Source: Gymnorhina tibicen (Eukaryota > Chordata > Aves > Passeriformes > Artamidae). Taken from it: a stretch of DNA of 64,000 bases. Both the position numbers and the translations under genes were made by a program. The DNA is taken from contig VXAZ01008023.1 in the NCBI GenBank assembly GCA_013399875.1, positions 1 to 64,000 of the forward strand. The letters run 5' to 3'. Position 1 is the first letter of the stretch. Every line of letters starts with the position of its first letter. The notes below the pieces were generated by a model. The model worked only from the letters and a program-made list of their open reading frames with translations, was not told where the DNA came from and ran no database searches. This document shows, one piece after another, positions 62,000-64,000 of the stretch.

Positions 62000-63502
62000 A
62001 TTTTCAGGTTTAGATTTAAGATTCAGAATTAATTGGGAAAAGTTTGGTGTTTTTTCCCCCTTTCTGAAAGCAGCTCTTTTTGCTTTACTACAAGAACATT
62101 ATGCTATTGCTTCTGCAGCTGCAGATGCTACCACAATTGTAATTGCCTGTCATACAGTGAAGAAATCTAATTAAAACCACTTATTTGCACCTATTAACCA
62201 GTCTCTTTAAATTCAGACAAAAGACCTTACCACAAGCTAAAACATAAGTATAGAGTGCGGTCTGCAATTCAGTACGAGAAACAACGTGTGTTTTCAGATA
62301 ATTACACTTACCTCCATTTTCCTGCTATTACCAATTAGCATTAACCATGAACTTAAATGGCTGTGTAAATCACTACACCTACCCACTACTCCAGACACAC
62401 TCAGAATACCAGCATGCTATTGGACAATGCGTTCATCTTTTACACGCTTAAAAAGGTGACATCTTTTATGTTGAGGGCAAATTGCTGATTGCAGCATGGT
62501 TTAGAGATGCAACACACGATAATTATAAAAAATATTTGATAAAGGGCAAGGAATAACTTGCAGTTTTATCTCAAGAAACACAGGGTTCTTGAGCAGTTTT
62601 ATAGATAAGACCAGAATATTCCGCTGGAACCTCCTTCACCATGTTTTTTAGAACAATTAATGTTTCAGTTATTTCATAGGAAAAAAATTCTACAGAAAGC
62701 TCTAATGTAAATAGGCAGAATGGCTTAATAAGTAGCCTACTGCACAAGCTCATCAGGTAGAGTTTTCTGCACTTCCCTAATGTGATGCCTTCACTCAAAT
62801 CCTTACTCTGTTTCACAGTGGGTAGTGTTGACTGGACAGGTGGAAGAGTGGTGCTGTGCACCAATTCAGTACTATTGCCATCACCACACCACCTCCTTGC
62901 TTTCTTTTAGGAAACGGCACTCCTAGACTGAACCCACTGAAGCTTTTACCATTTCATGTTTCTGTATTTAAGAAAGGCCAATAATAAACTAAAACCTGTG
63001 TCTTACAGCTGTGATAGACTTCTTTAAGTCCATGGGTGGCTGTAAGAACAGGGTTTCTTCACCCATTTTTTGTGCCACTTCTTCAGGGTTCCAGGCCACT
63101 CTTACGCCCTTGATGCCTTGAGAAATATGAAAGTTAAACCTAAGGCACCACCCTCTGTGTACCCATCACTCATCCAGCTCTGTGTATGCCCCTGCTGAGC
63201 GCCCAAGTGCCCGTCTGGGCGAAGGGGCGAGGGTTTCGGAGCTGGGCGTAGGCTAAGCTCTTCATTACCTCAACAGGTATCCGCACCCACACGGTCTGGC
63301 GTTGCCCTCAGCGACAGACACCTCCTCAGGGGCCACCTGGGCTGCTGGGCACCGAGCCCGCCAGCACTGCGCTCCCTGTCCGGCAGTCCCTGCCTGCCCA
63401 CCCCGCGCAGGAAGGTGCCACATCACATCAGGTACCCGCATCCATCACCCACCCGCGCCCTCAGTGCTCACCCCGCACACCTGGGCGCAGATCCGCGCTC
63501 AG

Positions 63503-63720
63503 AATCACAGAACCGAAAAAGTAGGAAAAGACCCCGAGATCACGGTGTACAGCCTATGTCAACTAGACCATGGCACTGGGTGGTCTTTCCTTAAACGCCT
63601 CCAGGGACGGTGACTCCACCACCGCCCTGGGCAGCCCGTTCCAATGTCTAATCGCTCTTTCTACGAAGAAATTCCTTATAACGTCCGACCTGAATGCCCG
63701 CTGGCGCAGCCTAGGACCGA
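63503..63720 (-). mobile_element. CR1 LINE inside the right CpG island
   Basis: Antisense CR1 3' end. Landmarks are AATCACAGAACCGAAAAAGTAGG (terminus), GCCTCCAGGGACGGTGACTCC, CACCGCCCTGGGCAGCCCG, TTCCAATGTCTAATCGC and ACGAAGAAATTCC, then the 5' truncation point at about 63720. It has a small internal deletion near 63545-63580. It retains a dozen or so CpG dinucleotides where other copies in the window have few. The terminal octamer repeat is absent. Confidence 0.9.
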
Positions 63721-63829
63721 GTGAGACGGCGCGGGGCCCTGCGCGGTACCTGCGCGGTGCGCGCAGCTCCCGCCCGCCCTCAGCGCGGAGCGGCCGCCGC
63801 GGGGCCGCCTCGTCCCGCCCAGCCCGCCG

Positions 63830-63887
63830 GGGGCGGGGATTGGGCGAGCCCGCCCGTCACTCCGCGGCGGCGCCGCGCACCGATTGG
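63830..63887. promoter_or_regulatory. GC box and paired NF-Y (CCAAT) sites
   Basis: GGGGCGGGG at 63830-63838 overlaps GATTGG at 63838-63843; a second GATTGG lies at 63882-63887. ATTGG is the complement of the CCAAT box. NF-Y sites spaced about four helical turns apart beside an Sp1 site are common in core CpG-island promoters, often 40-100 bp from the start site. Binding is inferred from sequence only. Confidence 0.55.
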
Positions 63888-63898
63888 CCGGCGGCGCT

Positions 63899-64000
63899 NN
63901 NNNNNNNNNNNNNNNNNNNNNNNNNNNNNNNNNNNNNNNNNNNNNNNNNNNNNNNNNNNNNNNNNNNNNNNNNNNNNNNNNNNNNNNNNNNNNNNNNNNN
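63899..64000. other. Assembly gap (Ns)
   Basis: All remaining bases are N. The gap begins inside an extremely GC-rich promoter, a frequent cause of sequencing drop-out in bird genomes. Confidence 1.

Larger units (their letters stand above)
61058..63169. other. Unannotated DNA upstream of the right CpG island
   Basis: AT-rich, no repeat family recognised. It contains a 20 bp perfect palindrome (61472-61491) and a short CA/TA run (61982-61999). The minus ORF 62571-62864 (97 codons) resembles nothing known. Confidence 0.5.
63170..63898. promoter_or_regulatory. CpG island promoter, right edge
   Basis: GC content and CpG density rise from about 63.17 kb and become extreme after 63.72 kb, up to the assembly gap. 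The last 120 bp contain a GC box (GGGGCGGGG, 63830-63838) fused to an ATTGG NF-Y site, and a second GATTGG 44 bp further on. This is a typical housekeeping-type promoter. The start site is either near 63.8 kb or in the gap, and the direction is undetermined. The short ORF at 63302-63613 is GC-driven. An imperfect repeat of AGGTAYCCGCAYCCA occurs near 63276 and 63431. Confidence 0.8.

Overview
This window looks like one stretch of an avian nuclear genome. Interspersed repeats are almost entirely CR1 LINEs, several ending in the ATTCTATG-type 3' tails usual in birds. There is one LTR that strongly resembles the TguLTR5-type endogenous-retrovirus LTRs known from songbirds. The interior is AT-rich and poor in CpG, and GC-rich, CpG-rich islands sit at both ends. 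A passerine, or at least a neoavian bird, is my best guess. This comes from remembered repeat consensus, not from a database search.

Layout. A CpG island with a GC box, a YY1-type AAGATGGCGGC element and a possible first coding exon opening rightwards occupies 1-640. From about 0.64 to 63.1 kb I find no complete protein-coding gene. This stretch is either one very long intron or intergenic DNA between two CpG-island promoters. It holds a solo LTR (1.9-2.5 kb) and ten CR1/L3-type LINE fragments, five on each strand. The longest LINE fragment (53.8-55.4 kb, minus) still shows reverse transcriptase signatures with lost catalytic residues. A decayed PIF/Harbinger transposase C-terminus lies on the minus strand at 16.2-16.7 kb. 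There are also several microsatellites and a few ancient-looking repeat scraps. A second CpG island (about 63.17-63.90 kb) has GC-box and NF-Y (ATTGG) sites and runs into an assembly gap of 102 Ns. An eleventh CR1 copy sits inside this island and has kept its CpGs.

Candidate genic pieces, all weak: a plus-strand first exon at 371-533; a CpG-dense minus-strand exon with an ATG and a strong splice donor at 29739-29880; and a possible internal exon near 60856-61057. None could be tied to a named gene, so no gene symbols are given. Most open reading frames of 60-190 codons here look like chance ORFs or fall within CR1 copies. I found no tRNA, rRNA, CRISPR or operon-like structure, and no convincing new biological system. 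The most unusual items are the Harbinger remnant, the internal CpG-dense candidate exon and the CR1 trapped in the right-hand island.
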